Assembly (NCBI RefSeq): GCF_013386765.1 | Contig: NZ_JACARE010000014.1 | Location: forward strand, 82,844-146,843 | DNA: 64,000 bases | Direction: 5' to 3' | Origin: Pseudomonas yamanorum | GTDB lineage: Bacteria > Pseudomonadota > Gammaproteobacteria > Pseudomonadales > Pseudomonadaceae | Shown here: positions 33,960 through 42,007 of the stretch, one piece after another | How positions within the stretch are numbered: the stretch's first letter is position 1 | Layout: every line of letters starts with the position of its first letter | The notes under the pieces: model-generated | What the model saw: only the letters and a program-made list of their open reading frames with translations | The model's database searches: none | What the model was told of the DNA's origin: nothing | Position numbers and translations under genes: made by a program

Positions 33960-34265
33960 GCCGTCTGGGGTTTTTATTTCCCGCGGCGACTTTTTCTCTC
34001 GCCCATGTGTTTTCCTTTCGCGCTGCGTCGTCGCAGTTCATAGGTGCGGCCAATGCTCAGCTTTGTGTCGCAAGCGCTTGTTCTTTCCAGTTTTTTGACG
34101 TTAAAAGCGGCCGCCCGGTGTATCATTGCGCCCGTCAGCCCCGCCGGGGCTTGTGGAACACCTCCATGGACTTACCCAGTAGTTACTCAGTACCCCGTTC
34201 TACCAATCATGAATTGACTGATTGATCCTTCCGGCGTGCCCCGCTGCTGGGAGTGGAGTTCGCCT
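33960..34265 (+). promoter_or_regulatory. mgtE upstream region
   Basis: 306 bases without a gene. A TTGACG at 34095-34100 and TATCAT at 34121 suggest a promoter, but the spacing of 20 is long. A GC-rich repeat AGCCCC/GGGGCT lies near 34137-34151 in the leader. I see no recognisable magnesium riboswitch. Confidence 0.35.
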
Positions 34266-35708
34266 ATGACCGAAGTTGAAGTAAAGAAAACACAAGAAAG
34301 CCTGCAGGATCGCCTGGCCCAAGTCGTCGAGTTGCTGCAGCGCCAGCGTGTGGTCGAAGACCTGACGCACCGCCAGGACGGCCCTAACCGTGACCGGGTC
34401 GAGAACCTGGTTCACCGGCAAAATCTCGTCGAGCTGCAACGCAAGCTCGATGACCTGCACTCCGCCGACGTCGCCTACATCCTCGAAGCCTTGCCGCTTG
34501 ATGACCGCCTGACCCTGTGGCAGTTGGTCAAGGCCGATCGCGACGGCGACATCCTCCTCGAAGTATCCGACTCGGTCCGTGAAACCCTGATCGCCGACAT
34601 GGACGATCATGAACTCCTGGCTGCCGCCAAGGACATGGATGCCGACGAACTCGCTGACCTGGCTTCCGAGCTGCCGCGTGACGTCGTCCATGAGCTGATG
34701 GAAACCCTCGACGGCCAGCAGCGTGAGCGTGTGCGCTCGGCGCTGTCCTACGACGAGGAGCAGGTCGGTGCGTTGATGGACTTCGAGATGGTCACCATCC
34801 GCGAAGACGTCAGCCTGGAAGTGGTTTTGCGTTACCTGCGCCGCCTCAAGGAGCTGCCAGGCCATACGGACAAACTGTTCGTGGTGGATTACGAAGGCAT
34901 TCTCAAGGGCGTGCTGCCGATCAAGCGCCTGCTGGTCAATGACCCGGAGAAGAAAGTCGCGGACGTCATGGCCAGTGACCCGGTGAGTTTCCATCCCGAC
35001 GAAGACGCCTACGACGCCGCCCAGGCGTTCGAGCGTTATGACTTGATCTCGGCCCCGGTGGTCGACAAGAACGGCAAGCTGATCGGTCGCCTGACCATCG
35101 ATGAAATGGTCGACCTGATTCGTGAGGAGAGCGAAAGCGAAGTCCTCAACATGGCCGGTCTGCGAGAAGAAGAGGATATCTTTGCGTCGGTCTGGAAGTC
35201 CCTGCGTAACCGCTGGGCCTGGCTGGCGGTCAATCTGATCACCGCGTTTATTGCATCACGGGTCATTGGGCTGTTTGAAGGCTCCATCGAGAAGCTGGTG
35301 GCCTTGGCTGCACTGATGCCGATTGTGGCGGGGATTGGTGGTAACTCGGGTAACCAGACCATCACCATGATCGTACGCGCCATGGCGCTGGATCAGGTGG
35401 GTACCGGGCATGGCAAGCGCTTGATGCGCAAGGAGTTGGCGGTCGCGCTGATCAACGGCCTGGTGTGGGGTGGCGTCATTGGTATCGTGGCGTACCTGCT
35501 GTATGGCAGCTGGTCCCTCGGGGTGGTCATGACCGCGGCCATGACGCTTAACCTGCTGCTGGCGGCCCTGATGGGTGTTCTGATTCCAATGACCTTGGTG
35601 CGCCTTGGGCGAGACCCGGCCATGGGTGCCAGCGTGATGATCACCGCGATGACCGACAGCGGTGGTTTCTTCATCTTCCTGGGCTTGGCAACCATCTTCC
35701 TGCTTTGA
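34266..35708 (+). CDS. mgtE: Magnesium transporter MgtE
   Basis: 480-residue MgtE family channel. The cytosolic N domain spans about 30-160. Two CBS domains follow at about 165-290 (VTIREDVSLEVVLRYLRRL and MASDPVSFHPDEDAYDAAQ). The membrane part, about 320-480, has five hydrophobic segments with the pore motif PIVAGIGGNSGNQ and ends MTDSGGFFIFLGLATIFLL. The CBS part senses Mg2+ and closes the channel. The ATG at 34266 is preceded by GGAG. Confidence 0.96.
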   Translation: MTEVEVKKTQESLQDRLAQVVELLQRQRVVEDLTHRQDGPNRDRVENLVHRQNLVELQRKLDDLHSADVAYILEALPLDDRLTLWQLVKADRDGDILLEVSDSVRETLIADMDDHELLAAAKDMDADELADLASELPRDVVHELMETLDGQQRERVRSALSYDEEQVGALMDFEMVTIREDVSLEVVLRYLRRLKELPGHTDKLFVVDYEGILKGVLPIKRLLVNDPEKKVADVMASDPVSFHPDEDAYDAAQAFERYDLISAPVVDKNGKLIGRLTIDEMVDLIREESESEVLNMAGLREEEDIFASVWKSLRNRWAWLAVNLITAFIASRVIGLFEGSIEKLVALAALMPIVAGIGGNSGNQTITMIVRAMALDQVGTGHGKRLMRKELAVALINGLVWGGVIGIVAYLLYGSWSLGVVMTAAMTLNLLLAALMGVLIPMTLVRLGRDPAMGASVMITAMTDSGGFFIFLGLATIFLL

Positions 35709-35770
35709 TCCTTTCCTCTGATCGAGGGGCGTCAGCCCCTTGATCCATGTCCCTTTCCCAAATCCCAGGC

Positions 35771-35798
35771 AAAAAAAAGCCAGCTCGTGGCTGGCTTT
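35771..35798 (-). terminator. Terminator of amrZ
   Basis: AAAGCCAG/CTGGCTTT with an eight-A run on the left, which becomes T8 on the minus strand, 18 bases past the amrZ stop. Confidence 0.85.
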
Positions 35799-35815
35799 CA
35801 GCTTTCGGTTGCCAA

Positions 35816-36142
35816 TCAGTTGGCTTCTGCGGCTGCCTCAACGTCGTGGGCGATAAGCGAGACGAGAGCATTTTGCTGGCGGTGGGAGAGCTGACGAAAA
35901 CGCTGCAGCAGTTCGCGTTCGTGCAGTGACAGCTCGGGGCTGTCGAGGCGCATGCTCAGCTCGTCGCCCAGCGCACCTTCCTGAATCAGGCTTTGTTCCA
36001 GGCGTGCGATGATTTCGGAGTTCATGCTGCGGTGATGATTGCGAGCCACCTCGGCAATGCGTTCCCGCATTCCGTCTGGCAGACGTACGACGAACTTGTC
36101 AGCCGTACGGCTGGAATAAATTGCCTGTTTCAATGGGCGCAT
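35816..36142 (-). CDS. amrZ: AmrZ, ribbon-helix-helix alginate and motility regulator
   Basis: 108-residue Arc-type regulator. The DNA-binding strand and helices are in [20 protein letters not shown] and [17 protein letters not shown]. The C-terminal half ([29 protein letters not shown]) is the tetramerisation region that distinguishes AmrZ from small Arc proteins. In P. fluorescens and P. aeruginosa AmrZ controls flagellar genes, exopolysaccharide and c-di-GMP turnover. The ATG at 36142 follows AACCGG; no strong ribosome site is seen. Confidence 0.95.
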   Translation of the reverse strand: MRPLKQAIYSSRTADKFVVRLPDGMRERIAEVARNHHRSMNSEIIARLEQSLIQEGALGDELSMRLDSPELSLHERELLQRFRQLSHRQQNALVSLIAHDVEAAAEAN

Positions 36143-36576
36143 ATATTTAACCGGTTAGTTCAGGGGAGCGGTTTTTGGAATTGGCCGCAAGATGCATGTT
36201 AGGACAAGACTTGCTGCCAAATGTTCAACCTGAATTGCAAAGAGGCCGCATCATGCCTCAGATTTGCCAGTTCCTTGGCGTCAATTCTGTGACAAATATT
36301 GAACCGGCTACCGGCTTTATGCCAGTACTCATTTCAAAATTTGCGGACTGGTTGGAAAACTTTTCCACGGTTGCACCCAAACGGGGGTCAAGGCCGCGGG
36401 CCCTAGGCGCAAAAGGCTTTTCGGGCGCACATCCTATAGCAATATGGCCTTTTGCCCTTAACTTTAAGATTAGTGGCTAATTGCCAATTTACGAGGTCGG
36501 AGCGACATATGGTCTGCTGTTCAGGCGAGTGAACCAAGCTGTGGCAGCTATTGGGGAGGGGGACGAACGGAGGGGT
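36143..36576. promoter_or_regulatory. amrZ upstream region, no gene seen
   Basis: 434 bases between amrZ and the stop of a small membrane-protein gene, both on the minus strand. It should contain the amrZ promoter. Short open frames on the + strand lack coding character. No motif is named with confidence. Confidence 0.4.
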
Positions 36577-36756
36577 TCAGCGCAGTACGGGATCGAATTT
36601 GATACGGCGCCCAATGATGATTGCCAGTACCCACAGGCTGCCAAACACGCCGGCGACGACGAAGGCGACGGTCTGTGCGTCTTGCGACACTACGTTCAGG
36701 CCGAGGCCGGCAGCGGCCAGGGCCAGTGTCAGAAACAGCCAGGCAGACTTGGTCAT
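36577..36756 (-). CDS. Small two-segment membrane protein
   Basis: 59-residue predicted membrane protein, starting MTKSAWLFLTLALAAAGLGLN at 36756 with GGAG (CCGGAGTATTCC) upstream. Two hydrophobic segments lie at about 4-20 and 29-49, followed by a basic stretch GRRIKFDP. It starts 20 bases after the next gene upstream on the same strand, so the two form an operon. The function is unknown to me. Clean start, ribosome site and hydrophobic pattern make it credible despite its size. Confidence 0.7.
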   Translation of the reverse strand: MTKSAWLFLTLALAAAGLGLNVVSQDAQTVAFVVAGVFGSLWVLAIIIGRRIKFDPVLR

Positions 36757-36776
36757 GGAATACTCCGGTAAGCGGT

Positions 36777-37010
36777 TCAGAAAACCCAGTGTTCAGTCGA
36801 AGGGGCAGCTTGGGTGCCCTGGGTCAGTTGCAGCGGTGATTGCATGTTCGGCTTCATGACTGCCAGTTGCGGGCGTTGCTGCAGGTGATGGGGGATCGCC
36901 TGGCTGACCTGCGCCGCGTCATCAGAGGTGCTGGATTGAAAATGGAACATCACCAGCGCAGCCAATGCAACGGTATTGAGGGCTAGTAGAAGTGCGCTGT
37001 TCATGGGCAT
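36777..37010 (-). CDS. Small membrane-anchored protein
   Basis: 77-residue protein beginning MPMNSALLLALNTVALAALVMF, a single N-terminal membrane anchor (about residues 5-24). A polar, Gln- and Pro-rich tail follows, ending EHWVF. The ATG at 37010 has GCGGAG upstream. The long in-frame extension on the 5' side lacks similarity. It is the first gene of a two-gene unit with the 59-residue protein. Function unknown. Confidence 0.65.
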   Translation of the reverse strand: MPMNSALLLALNTVALAALVMFHFQSSTSDDAAQVSQAIPHHLQQRPQLAVMKPNMQSPLQLTQGTQAAPSTEHWVF

Positions 37011-37341
37011 GTTCTCCGCAGGTGGCTGGGCCGGACTGTATTTGTAGGATAAAGGATTGCAGGCGTCGTGCCAGTCTTTATTTGATAATAAATCCTTTAA
37101 AATCAAATAGTTAAATACTGTCCAAGTTGCATCGATGTTGCAATTTGCAATGATGGCATTTTGGGGGAGTGCATTTTGCACGATGGTCGCGAACTGCCCG
37201 CAATCATTGAGTGAAATGCGACCTGGTGTCACGGGCTTAGGCCTACACTCAAAAAGCCCACGGACGACATGACAAAATTCACCTGCGCCGTTAACATGCA
37301 CGCCGTCCGTCGCCGCGCCCATGGCCGGTTGGCTGTCATTA

Positions 37342-37418
37342 GTCCCAGTAGCTCAATTGGATAGAGCATCCCCCTCCTAAGGGGAAGGTTGGCCGTTCGA
37401 ACCGGCCCTGGGACACCA
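37342..37418 (+). tRNA. tRNA-Arg (CCT), attachment site of the island
   Basis: 77 bases with encoded CCA. Acceptor arms GTCCCAG/CTGGGAC, anticodon loop CTCCTAA, T loop GTTCGAACC. It reads AGG. Its last 47 bases (37372-37418) are repeated at 46550-46596, which marks an element integrated at its 3' end and rebuilding the tRNA. Confidence 0.97.
37372..37418 (+). repeat. attL core repeat (tRNA-Arg 3' part)
   Basis: 47 bases identical to 46550-46596, covering the anticodon arm through CCA. The match stops on the left at a C/A difference and on the right just after CCA. Confidence 0.95.
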
Positions 37419-37463
37419 TTTCTATCTAGCTTTCAACGGATTTTGAGTTTTCTAAGATTGGCT

Positions 37464-37482
37464 GTACCAGCAGCGTACCAGC
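37464..37482 (+). repeat. Putative integrase arm-type sites, left
   Basis: GTACCAGC at 37464-37471 and 37475-37482, direct and 11 bases apart. The same octamer recurs at the right end near the integrase start. This matches the arrangement of arm sites bound by the N-terminal domain of tyrosine integrases. Confidence 0.6.
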
Positions 37483-37623
37483 GTCAGGTTTACTGGTTGC
37501 CTCAAATCCGATTAATCAATAGCGAATTCAGCCAGTCGCTTTAGGCGTCACCCACAGACTCATCCTGCTTCAAAGAGCGAATTTGTCAGCGCTTCAAGCG
37601 CTTGAAAAAAAGACGGGGACTTA

Positions 37624-38154
37624 ATGGATTTTGCCCAAGTTAATCTTTTTCTAGAAGCTAATCGCATTGGAGACTATGCAGGTCTGCTAGGGCTGCTGAT
37701 TTCTTTTGTCGGTTTTTTCTTCACCATTAGAACCTCCCTTAAAACGAGAGCAGCCGCTGCTCACGCTTCTGCCGCAGTGGAAAGCATGAGGGGGGACCTT
37801 AGAAAAGGCGACACGGTGGCTGACTTTTCAAGCGCGATTGCTGTCATGGATGAGATAAAGCGTATGCATCGTTCTTCCGTTCTTCATTTACTACCGGATA
37901 GGTATTCTCATCTGGGCAGAATTTTGATCAGTATACGATCATCTAATCCGTTGCTAGACGATGTCGACCAAAGGGCTATTCAAGATGCCATTGTTCAGTT
38001 TGCTGCGTCTGAGAGAACAATTGAAAAGGCGCTTGAGACCAGCAGCGCAGTGTCTGCTGCCAGGATGAATTCCCTGGTATCCAAGCATTCAGAGGCCATA
38101 CAGGAACTTCTGGTCAGGATAAAATCTGAGATTACAAAGGGCGACGAATCATGA
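37624..38154 (+). CDS. Cargo protein with one membrane segment, unknown function
   Basis: 176-residue protein that I do not recognise. It begins with about 18 residues, then a membrane segment (about 19-36, GLLGLLISFVGFFFTIRT), then a basic patch and a long alpha-helical region that looks like a coiled coil (AAAHASAAVESMRGDLRKG and later ERTIEKALETSSA). Base composition is clearly more AT-rich than the chromosome. Its stop overlaps the next gene by 4 bases (ATGA), so the two are one operon. It lies directly inside attL, where satellites and prophages often carry host-benefit genes. Confidence 0.7.
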   Translation: MDFAQVNLFLEANRIGDYAGLLGLLISFVGFFFTIRTSLKTRAAAAHASAAVESMRGDLRKGDTVADFSSAIAVMDEIKRMHRSSVLHLLPDRYSHLGRILISIRSSNPLLDDVDQRAIQDAIVQFAASERTIEKALETSSAVSAARMNSLVSKHSEAIQELLVRIKSEITKGDES

Positions 38155-38501
38155 GCTATCCAAAAATTGCTAGGCTGATTGAAACATTGTTGTCACAGAC
38201 AGAGGCTGGAACTTTACAGTGGGCTCAGACTGAAAAGTCTGAAGTATTCCAAGCTTCCTTTCCGAGATATTCCATTCGGATCTATCCAGAAAACAGCAGC
38301 AACTTTCAGCCTGATTATTTTTTGCAAATACTTAATGAGGTTGGTGAAATTGTCGAGGTGGTGTCCGACCCCGACCTACGAGATGTGATGGATATGGCTT
38401 TCACTAAGATGCAAAATTTGTACGAAGGCGCGAGACGGAGCGCTATGGGTGTGGAGAGTGCGCTAGATGAAATTCTCGACTTTTTGGACCCGCTTGCGTA
38501 G
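38151..38501 (+). CDS. Cargo protein partner, unknown function
   Basis: 116-residue soluble protein translated together with the membrane protein before it (ATGA overlap). It has a small beta-rich core (LQWAQTEKSEVFQASFPRYS, then PDYFLQILNEVGEIVEVVSD) and a helical C-terminal part. The pattern resembles small proteins found scattered next to defence and mobile genes, but I cannot name the family. It is AT-rich like its partner. Confidence 0.7.
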   Translation: MSYPKIARLIETLLSQTEAGTLQWAQTEKSEVFQASFPRYSIRIYPENSSNFQPDYFLQILNEVGEIVEVVSDPDLRDVMDMAFTKMQNLYEGARRSAMGVESALDEILDFLDPLA

Positions 38502-38709
38502 GCATATTGCGGCCCCTTCTAAAAACTCCGCGAGTTCATCTGGGCAGTAGTGGATCATTTGACCCCATTGAGGCGGCCTTCAGATCCACTGTGTAATAAA
38601 GCGGATCAGAGACAGAATCGAACTGGCCATCCTTGGCCCTAATTTTATTGGGTTTGTGCGGTTTGATTGTTTTGTATGCCCCCAAATCTGCCCCCAAAAA
38701 CTAGTGTCC

Positions 38710-38949
38710 CTATTCATTCCCATCAGAAAGGCCTCTCGCGGCCTGAATTCTTGCTACGAGATCTCCACGCGGTACAGGGCATTTATCAACCGGTGAGTAT
38801 CGAGCGTCAGGGGCGATGTAATAGCTACGGCCGTGCTTAATTGGCGCTGGGACCAGCCGCCCATCCCTTGCCCACTTCCTCACCGTGTTCATACTCGGTA
38901 CCGGGTCGAAATTCAAAGAAGCCCACGCCGCTAGAGTGATCATTTTCAT
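38710..38949 (-). CDS. xis: Excisionase-like DNA-binding protein
   Basis: 79-residue protein with a winged-helix excisionase pattern: MKMITLAAWASLNFDPVPSM, then TVRKWARDGRLVPAPIKHGRSYYIAPDA, which matches the Pseudomonas phage excisionase type. It would assist the integrase in excision. It lies at the end opposite the integrase, whereas excisionase genes usually sit beside it, so it may come from a different phage. The 208 bases between it and the cargo pair hold only short open stretches. Confidence 0.75.
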   Translation of the reverse strand: MKMITLAAWASLNFDPVPSMNTVRKWARDGRLVPAPIKHGRSYYIAPDARYSPVDKCPVPRGDLVARIQAARGLSDGNE

Positions 38950-38970
38950 ATCGGTATCGGTTACTTTTTC

Positions 38971-39555
38971 TTATGCCCTGTCCTCAGCGTAGATCGAAGC
39001 CGAGATAATCATGCCTCCCCACCGGCGCCGGCCGATGCAGATCGGGACCGGGTTGCCACTTGCAGTGGTGTTCTTCGCACTCCCGAACGCATAGGACGGC
39101 GCGTTATCAGGTGAGGCGCTTTGTTTGAGCCCGGAAGCTTGAGGGCTGAGCAGTTGAACAACACCCCCGGCGAGGGTAGCTACTGCGAAGGGGCGTAACA
39201 CCGGAAACCAATACGAGGCGACCAGAAGCACGGCGCCGAGGATGGTTTGCATAGCCCCAGCGCGCTTCGCGCCAGCGATCACCGGGACAATTCTGATTTC
39301 CCGGGTGCCGCCCAATCCAAGATCGGCCTCGCCAGTGTTCTTCCTGTTGCGGAAAATGGCAAATCGCAGGCCAAGCCTGCCGAGACGTGCGATTTCCTCG
39401 GCGAAGCCATCCACCGTGTTTTTGAGTGCCTTGAAGCCTTCCGCCGCACAGCCGCTGTCGAGGTGGTAATCCTTGAAGCGGAAGAATTTGCGCGCCAGAG
39501 AGCCGGACAAGTAGATCCGAGTCATTGGCGAGTAGTGCGCTGCTGTTGCTGCCAT
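38971..39555 (-). CDS. Lambda I-like tail assembly protein
   Basis: 194-residue protein matching the phage lambda tail assembly protein I pattern: MTRIYLSGSLARKFFRF at the start, IRIVPVIAGAKRAGAMQTILGA in the middle, and APSYAFGSAKNTTASGNPVPICIGRRRWGG near the end. In lambda-like phages this gene sits among tail tip genes K, I and J. Here the neighbours K and J are missing. It ends 21 bases before the start codon of the excisionase-like gene on the same strand. Confidence 0.85.
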   Translation of the reverse strand: MAATAAHYSPMTRIYLSGSLARKFFRFKDYHLDSGCAAEGFKALKNTVDGFAEEIARLGRLGLRFAIFRNRKNTGEADLGLGGTREIRIVPVIAGAKRAGAMQTILGAVLLVASYWFPVLRPFAVATLAGGVVQLLSPQASGLKQSASPDNAPSYAFGSAKNTTASGNPVPICIGRRRWGGMIISASIYAEDRA

Positions 39556-39557
39556 GG

Positions 39558-39908
39558 TCAGGCCCTCAATGCGTTGGGTTTAGGAGGTTCGGCGCCGATC
39601 AGTTCGGCCAGGATGATGCGAGCGGCTACCGCGTCCCTTCGAATATCTAACTCGCGAGCTGGGTTGGGATTCCAGGCTGCACAGTGGATTGAAGCGTCGG
39701 CACGGGCGCACTTGCGATCGGGTGTTGCCTTCCAAAGATCGGCGGAAATTCTTGCCTCGTCTTCTGTGAAATAGGGGCCGTCAAAAATCTCCCGGCCGCC
39801 TTTCACGATGTCGCTGACACCCCAAACTTTGTAACCGCCCAAAGTGCCCGGATGGTCTTCGAAATCAGTGGCCCTGCAGGCCTCGACGAACCTTTCTTGA
39901 TGGGTCAT
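39558..39908 (-). CDS. Phage-type protein of unknown function
   Basis: 116-residue protein. The ATG at 39908 has GGAG upstream; an in-frame TTG earlier is less likely. It has no recognised domain. The middle is acidic (ISDIVKGGREIFDGPYFTEDEA-like region) and the C-terminal part contains a helix ending ILAELIGAEPPKP. It is 2 bases from the tail gene start and so cotranscribed with it. Confidence 0.6.
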   Translation of the reverse strand: MTHQERFVEACRATDFEDHPGTLGGYKVWGVSDIVKGGREIFDGPYFTEDEARISADLWKATPDRKCARADASIHCAAWNPNPARELDIRRDAVAARIILAELIGAEPPKPNALRA

Positions 39909-39956
39909 ATGCGACTCCAATTTTCAAAATCTAATTTTGACGGTGCGAAAAAACGG

Positions 39957-40009
39957 CTCGGGCGCGGTCTAGAAGCGAAAAGCTCCAAACTTTGGTACCG
40001 CCCCCTCCC
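39957..40009. repeat. Capsid-flanking repeat, left copy
   Basis: 53 bases matching 41686-41738 at 46 positions without gaps. The conserved block begins CTCGGGCGCGGTCTAGAAGC and ends CCGCCCCCTCCC. It sits between the capsid terminator and the 116-residue gene. Confidence 0.85.
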
Positions 40010-40016
40010 CGATCGT

Positions 40017-40053
40017 AAAAAAGGCCCGCTCCGAGCGTTCGGGCGAGCCTTTC
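40017..40053 (-). terminator. Terminator after the capsid gene
   Basis: Stem-loop with GCCCG...CGGGC and an inner CGCTC/GAGCG pairing, followed on the minus strand by T6. It lies 17 bases after the capsid stop. Confidence 0.6.
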
Positions 40054-40069
40054 CGTGTTCCGGGACCTA

Positions 40070-41266
40070 TCAGCCGCCGGCCGGCGGCGTGATATCCACG
40101 GACCGCACAGCACCGGTGGAGAACACAGCCAGGCCGGCACGCAGCTCGGCCAGCAGGGTGACCATGTTGCTGGTGAAGTTGTTGGCGTCCTCGCGGCTGA
40201 GCATCAGCGTAGGCTGTTCGCGGTCGAGCATTGCAACCTGCGAGGTGTCCAGGAGGAGGACGGTGCCGGCCGGCATCGAGCCGGAGGTGATCAGGGGAAC
40301 GCCCCACAACACAGGTGGCGCCGGATCACGCGGGGAGCCAAGGACATATTGGCCATCAGCATCTCTCTCGCTGGAGATGTTGAACCAGTCGTTAGGGTTC
40401 ATGATGATCAGGCGCGCTTGCCAGCCGCTGGTCTTCATGGCCGTCACGGCCTGGCCAATTGCGTCGACCGGTAGCAGGGTGCCAACGACAGCGTGGGGTA
40501 CTGCGTAGCCAATCAGACCTTTGATCTTGCCTTTGCCGCCTGGGCCGGCGATCAAGCGAGCCTCCAGCTTTTCGAGCAGGCCATAGTTCAGCAGGTTGCC
40601 GATCTGCTGGCCCAGGGCCGGGGTGTCGTCCAGCACTTGCTTGGAAGCCCTAGTGAAGTGGGCAACCGTGGCGATGTTGGCGGTTTCCAGCTCAGCATCG
40701 ATGTTGCTCTGTGCCTTCTGCTGGCCTTCCTCCTCCTGCTCCGTCGCGTTGTTGGTGTAATCCTTGAGCTGCATGTACTCGAAGGTGCTGGAGGTTGCCG
40801 GGAGCGATGGCAGGTAGTCCAGCAGGGATAGGTCCCGGCGTGGATCGTTGTGCAGGCCGGGTTGGCGCTGGGCCGTAGCCGAGTAGCTGGTGGAGCCGGT
40901 GATGCCCTGGCCTGCGTTGGTCAGGGCTTTGATGCTGATGCTGTCTACCGTTACTCGGCCGGTGGTGGGGCCGCCCGATTTCAAAGCGGCGAACTGGCCG
41001 GACTTGGTGAACTCCTCAGCCATCTTGCCCACCGCGTCAGTGCCACCCGCGGGGGCATCACCGCCGCGGCGCTGGCCTTTCTGCTCCAGGTCCTGCAGGC
41101 GGTCTTTCAGGGCGGTGATTTCTTTGACGGCGTTCTCGCTGAAATTCTTGATTTCAACGTCGCGGTCCTGGAGCTCTTTGAGGAGGAGCTCGCCAGCTTG
41201 ATCGTTGCTCCCACCGGCTTTGGTGCGGAGTTCGCGGCGGGCATTGTTGCTCATAGCGTTAATCAT
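40070..41266 (-). CDS. HK97-fold major capsid protein
   Basis: 398-residue phage major capsid protein. The first 110 residues are a charged helical region (LLKELQDRDVEIKNFSENAVKE) that resembles the scaffolding delta domain. The rest has the HK97 pattern: LLDYLPSLPATSSTFEYMQL, then KQVLDDTPALGQQIGNLLNYGLLEKLEARLIAG, then WGVPLITSGSMPAGTVLLLDTSQVAMLDRE. No prohead protease gene is nearby. This is the only structural head gene in the element. Confidence 0.93.
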   Translation of the reverse strand: MINAMSNNARRELRTKAGGSNDQAGELLLKELQDRDVEIKNFSENAVKEITALKDRLQDLEQKGQRRGGDAPAGGTDAVGKMAEEFTKSGQFAALKSGGPTTGRVTVDSISIKALTNAGQGITGSTSYSATAQRQPGLHNDPRRDLSLLDYLPSLPATSSTFEYMQLKDYTNNATEQEEEGQQKAQSNIDAELETANIATVAHFTRASKQVLDDTPALGQQIGNLLNYGLLEKLEARLIAGPGGKGKIKGLIGYAVPHAVVGTLLPVDAIGQAVTAMKTSGWQARLIIMNPNDWFNISSERDADGQYVLGSPRDPAPPVLWGVPLITSGSMPAGTVLLLDTSQVAMLDREQPTLMLSREDANNFTSNMVTLLAELRAGLAVFSTGAVRSVDITPPAGG

Positions 41267-41277
41267 AATGATGACCT

Positions 41278-41631
41278 TTATTTCCGGAATGGAGGACGCG
41301 CTTTGTCCACGCTGGGTGCGTGACTCTTGCGCTGTTGCTTGCTTTCGCGTCCCGCCGGACTCACTCCGGATCTGGCCTCATCAGTCATCGCGCAGCCTCG
41401 CGCCGTCGATGATTTCAAAGTTGTCGCGTCGGTGGCCACGGGCCTTACCGACAAGCCAATTCTATCTGCCCAGCGGGTGAGCGCAAGCCGAAAGCGGAGA
41501 CGCCAGGGCAGAAGGCGACGAATTACGTGATCTGGAACAAGTCCGGTGAACTGCATGGACAGGGATCGAGGTACGCCGGCTGATCGAAGGTAGCGCTCCA
41601 TAGCGCGACGCTGTGGTATGTCTCTTTTCAT
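41278..41631 (-). CDS. Basic protein upstream of capsid, unknown
   Basis: 117-residue, strongly basic protein, beginning MKRDIPQRRAMERYLRSAGV. It ends 11 bases before the capsid frame opens, so the two are cotranscribed. I do not recognise its family. It may be a small head accessory or DNA-binding protein. Together with the capsid gene it forms the module bracketed by the 53-bp repeats. Confidence 0.6.
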   Translation of the reverse strand: MKRDIPQRRAMERYLRSAGVPRSLSMQFTGLVPDHVIRRLLPWRLRFRLALTRWADRIGLSVRPVATDATTLKSSTARGCAMTDEARSGVSPAGRESKQQRKSHAPSVDKARPPFRK

Positions 41632-41685
41632 AAAATCTCCTGGTGCGGAAAACGGTTTTCCCCAACTGACTGCGCGATAAAACGT

Positions 41686-41738
41686 CTCGGGCGCGGTCTA
41701 GAAGCGGAAAGGCCCAGACTTTCGGCCCGCCCCCTCCC
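41686..41738. repeat. Capsid-flanking repeat, right copy
   Basis: Second copy of the 53-bp repeat (46 of 53 identical to 39957-40009), just upstream of the capsid operon. Confidence 0.85.
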
Positions 41739-41770
41739 TTACAGCGCGAATCGCTCTCATTTGGGTGTTT

Positions 41771-42007
41771 TTAACTATTTTTCTCGGTGTTTTTTGCTTT
41801 CGCGGCGCCGGCGGGCAGTAACTCCATCTCGCGGGCGATATCTGCCACGGCCAGCCCTCGGTCTAGTGCGCGCTGGGCATCGCGAACCATTGCTCGTATC
41901 GCTTGGTCCTCCAGCCTGGCCGCCATGATCGAAGCCTTGCGGGCAATCATGGCGGCCAGCGCAGCGGGGAAGGGCGCGTGCTTAGGTCTGGCGTAGTCGT
42001 CTCTCAT
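41771..42007 (-). CDS. Small phage-type protein
   Basis: 78-residue helical protein starting MRDDYARPKHAPFPAALAAM at 42007 with GGAGG upstream, which decides this start over longer frames. It is rich in Ala and Arg, with a likely helix-turn-helix-like end (DRGLAVADIAREMEL). Family not recognised. Confidence 0.6.
   Translation of the reverse strand: MRDDYARPKHAPFPAALAAMIARKASIMAARLEDQAIRAMVRDAQRALDRGLAVADIAREMELLPAGAAKAKNTEKNS

Noticed and set aside
33960..34265. Magnesium-sensing riboswitch in the mgtE leader
   Set aside because: The conserved M-box elements are not visible, and this riboswitch is mostly found in Gram-positive bacteria.
36175..36859. Several 60-100 codon + strand frames upstream of the small membrane genes
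   Set aside because: They run antisense to the supported small genes or through AT-rich intergenic sequence, and lack ribosome sites.
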